A stretch of 6,944 nucleotides of DNA from an uncultured Collinsella sp. (GTDB taxonomy: Bacteria; Actinomycetota; Coriobacteriia; Coriobacteriales; Coriobacteriaceae): assembly GCA_900554455.1 (NCBI GenBank), contig USHT01000056.1:1-6944 (forward strand), read 5' to 3'. Below the pieces are notes generated by a model. It saw only the letters and a program-made list of their open reading frames with translations, was not told where the DNA came from and did no database searches. Within the stretch, counting starts at the first letter, position 1; each line of letters opens with the position of its first letter. Of this stretch, positions 6,008 to 6,944 are shown piece after piece. Both the position numbers and the translations under genes were made by a program.

Positions 6008-6110
6008 TACAATCCCTTTCAATAGGAATCCGTTAGCCATCGCAGACAGGGATTCGAGGTTCTGCCTCGGGTGCGATGACACCGGACGTATACACGGTTC
6101 CGGGCGTGTC
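6008..6110 (-). promoter_or_regulatory. Structured rplB leader with a segment complementary to the rplB ribosome binding site
   Basis: In plus coordinates, three sets of pairings are visible. CATCGCA 6038-6044 pairs with TGCGATG 6072-6078, enclosing the hairpin CGAGG 6055-6059 / CCTCG 6065-6069. CCGGACGT 6082-6089 pairs with ACG 6094-6096 and TCCGG 6099-6103 (8 bp with a 2-nt bulge). The leader bases complementary to 6049-6055 can pair either with 6026-6031 (GAATCC/GGATTC, 6 bp) or with 6011-6016 (AATCCC/GGGATT, 6 bp). The second choice covers the GGG of the rplB Shine-Dalgarno sequence (6014-6016). This is the layout of a translational switch; the ligand, perhaps a ribosomal protein, is unknown and the role is inferred. 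Confidence 0.5.
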
Positions 6111-6124
6111 CATTTTATACGCCC
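6102..6124 (-). promoter_or_regulatory. Hairpin enclosing an A/T-rich loop in the rplW-rplB gap
   Basis: GGGCGT 6102-6107 and ACGCCC 6119-6124 form a 6-bp stem around an 11-base loop. It shares bases 6102-6103 with the next hairpin (6082-6103), so the two compete at that edge. The loop with the edge of the stem reads TATAAAAT on the minus strand, similar to a -10 box, but no -35 is found at 16-18 bases, so an RNA hairpin is the better reading. Confidence 0.35.
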
Positions 6125-6132
6125 AAAACCTT

Positions 6133-6168
6133 GAGCTCTCGCCTCCCCTAGTTGGGAGGCATGAGCTC
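6133..6168 (-). promoter_or_regulatory. 13-bp two-part hairpin downstream of rplW (attenuator or processing site)
   Basis: GAGCTC 6133-6138 pairs with GAGCTC 6163-6168, and GCCTCCC 6141-6147 pairs with GGGAGGC 6154-6160, with a 6-base loop and a small internal loop. It lies about 18 nt after the rplW stop. In the transcript the stem is followed by AAGGTTTTGGG, only four U's and offset by four bases, so it would be a poor Rho-independent terminator. Partial attenuation, RNase processing or 3'-end protection are the likely roles. Confidence 0.5.
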
Positions 6169-6186
6169 ACTCAACAGCAGCGAATC

Positions 6187-6474
6187 TTAGGCCTGGTTGC
6201 CAAAGACCTCGATGGTGTCGCCCTCGGCCAGCGTGACGATGGCCTTCTTCCAAGAACGGGTCTTGCCGGCGACATAGCGCACGCGCTTGGTCTTGGGCTT
6301 GACCGTCAGGGTGTTCACGCGAACGACCTTGACGCCGAAGATCTCCTCGACAGCGTCCTTGATCTGATACTTGTTAGCATCCTTGGCGACCTCGAACGTG
6401 TACTTGTTCAGCTCCATGCCGGAGAAGGAACGCTCGGACACGATCGGACGGATGATGATCTCGTGGGCGGTCAT
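6187..6474 (-). CDS. rplW: 50S ribosomal protein L23
   Basis: This 95-residue L23 has the N-terminal IIIRPIVSERSFSGMELNKYTFEV block (residues 6-29), the ANKYQIKDAVEEIFGVKVVRVNTL region (33-56), the basic loop KPKTKRVRYVAGKTRSWKKA and the final strand VTLAEGDTIEVF. L23 lies at the tunnel exit and is the main ribosomal docking site for trigger factor and SRP. The ATG follows the rplD TAA with no gap, and the nearest Shine-Dalgarno (GGGGAGG) is inside rplD at a rather long spacing of about 11 nt, so reinitiation after rplD is likely. The long structured gap to rplB follows it. Confidence 0.98.
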   Translation of the reverse strand: MTAHEIIIRPIVSERSFSGMELNKYTFEVAKDANKYQIKDAVEEIFGVKVVRVNTLTVKPKTKRVRYVAGKTRSWKKAIVTLAEGDTIEVFGNQA

Positions 6475-6944
6475 TTATGCAAGCACCTCCCCGAAGTGAG
6501 CGGCGATGTCGGCGGGCATCAGCACAGCGTTGTTGTTGACGAGATCGTAGGTGTTGGCCTCGTCAGCGGTGATGATGAACGTCTTGGGAATGTTGCGGAA
6601 CGACAGGTAGGCGTTGACGTCCTCATCGCGAACGATGATGGTCAGACGCTTGCCCTCAAGGCCGAGAGCCTTGAGCATGGCGACGGCAGCCTTGGTGGAA
6701 GGCTTCTCGAAGCCGTAGTCGTCGACGAGCACGAGCTCGCCATCGGCCAGCTTGGCGGACAGCGCGGAGCGCATAGCCAGCTTGACCTCCTTGTTGTTCA
6801 TACGCTTAGCGTAGGAACGGGGCTTGGGGGCGAATACAACGCCACCGTGACGCCACTGGGCAGCACGGATGGAACCCTGGCGGGCACGGCCGGTGCCCTT
6901 CTGACGCCAAGGCTTCTTGCCGCCGCCGGAAACTTCCATGCGGA
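6475..6944 (-). CDS. rplD: 50S ribosomal protein L4 (5' end cut by window)
   Basis: The frame is open to the right edge; about 156 residues of an expected 205-210 are present, so roughly 50 N-terminal residues lie outside. The visible part starts in the RMEVSGGGKKPWRQKGTGRA segment, the L4 signature that begins the long tunnel-lining loop, followed by RQGSIRAAQWRHGGVVF and the globular domain ending FGEVLA. The methionine at 6939 is internal and not the start. L4 lines the exit tunnel opposite L22, and in E. coli it also represses the S10 operon through the mRNA leader, which is outside this window. Its stop abuts the rplW start. Confidence 0.96.
   Translation of the reverse strand, partial: RMEVSGGGKKPWRQKGTGRARQGSIRAAQWRHGGVVFAPKPRSYAKRMNNKEVKLAMRSALSAKLADGELVLVDDYGFEKPSTKAAVAMLKALGLEGKRLTIIVRDEDVNAYLSFRNIPKTFIITADEANTYDLVNNNAVLMPADIAAHFGEVLA

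Noticed and set aside
5147..6025. A 292-codon open frame on the plus strand across rplB
   Set aside because: It is antisense to rplB with Val/Gly/Asp-rich shadow composition and no recognisable motif.
6008..6082. An N-terminally extended L2 starting at ATG 6082
   Set aside because: The extra 25 residues do not resemble L2, and the ATG at 6007 has the family start MAVK with its own ribosome binding site.
6112..6119. TATAAAAT on the minus strand as a -10 box for an internal rplB promoter
   Set aside because: No -35-like hexamer is found at 16-18 bases upstream, and the bases sit in a hairpin loop.
1..6944. A CRISPR array, toxin-antitoxin pair, defence genes or prophage genes
   Set aside because: No regularly spaced repeats and no such gene families are visible; the protein-coding content is ribosomal proteins, one oxidoreductase and one DeoR regulator.

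Overview
The window looks like a stretch of a moderately high-GC bacterial chromosome. Every supported gene lies on the minus strand, so biological order runs from high to low coordinates. The gene order, strong AGGAGG-type ribosome binding sites, Ala/Glu-rich protein tails and codon use suggest an actinobacterium of the Coriobacteriia (Collinsella-like). That placement is inferred from style and recall, not from a search.

From 6944 down to 1980 is the distal part of the S10 ribosomal protein operon and the first two genes of the spc operon: rplD (5' end cut by the window), rplW, rplB, rpsS, rplV, rpsC, rplP, rpmC, rpsQ, rplN and rplX. Most junctions are tight: rplD/rplW abut, and rpsC/rplP and rpmC/rplP overlap by one base. 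The Shine-Dalgarno sequence is often written into the last codons of the upstream gene, so the block reads as one translationally coupled transcript for 50S and 30S proteins. Two junctions break the pattern. The 179-nt rplW-rplB gap and the 118-nt rpsQ-rplN gap both hold nested inverted repeats that should fold in the mRNA. The first includes a segment able to pair with the rplB ribosome binding site.

After rplX the usual partners (rplE, rpsN, rpsH and so on) do not follow. A 15-bp GC-rich hairpin terminator (1918-1953) ends the transcript. The 466-nt non-coding stretch 1514-1979 then holds a cluster of palindromic GGGAC/GTCCC repeats (1794-1912) that looks like a REP-type dispersed element, and a set of TGCGC-rich motifs (1565-1697) including a 28-bp dyad that looks like an operator.

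From 1513 to the left edge is a two-gene unit: a Gfo/Idh/MocA-family NAD(P)-dependent oxidoreductase, followed 3 nt later by a DeoR-family repressor cut by the window edge. The simplest reading is a small sugar or polyol-type oxidoreductase operon autoregulated by its DeoR repressor through the upstream dyad.

I see no defence system, CRISPR array, transposase gene, tRNA or rRNA. The less ordinary content is non-coding: the two structured ribosomal intergenic regions, the break of the S10-spc gene string after rplX, and the repeat and operator clusters in the break.
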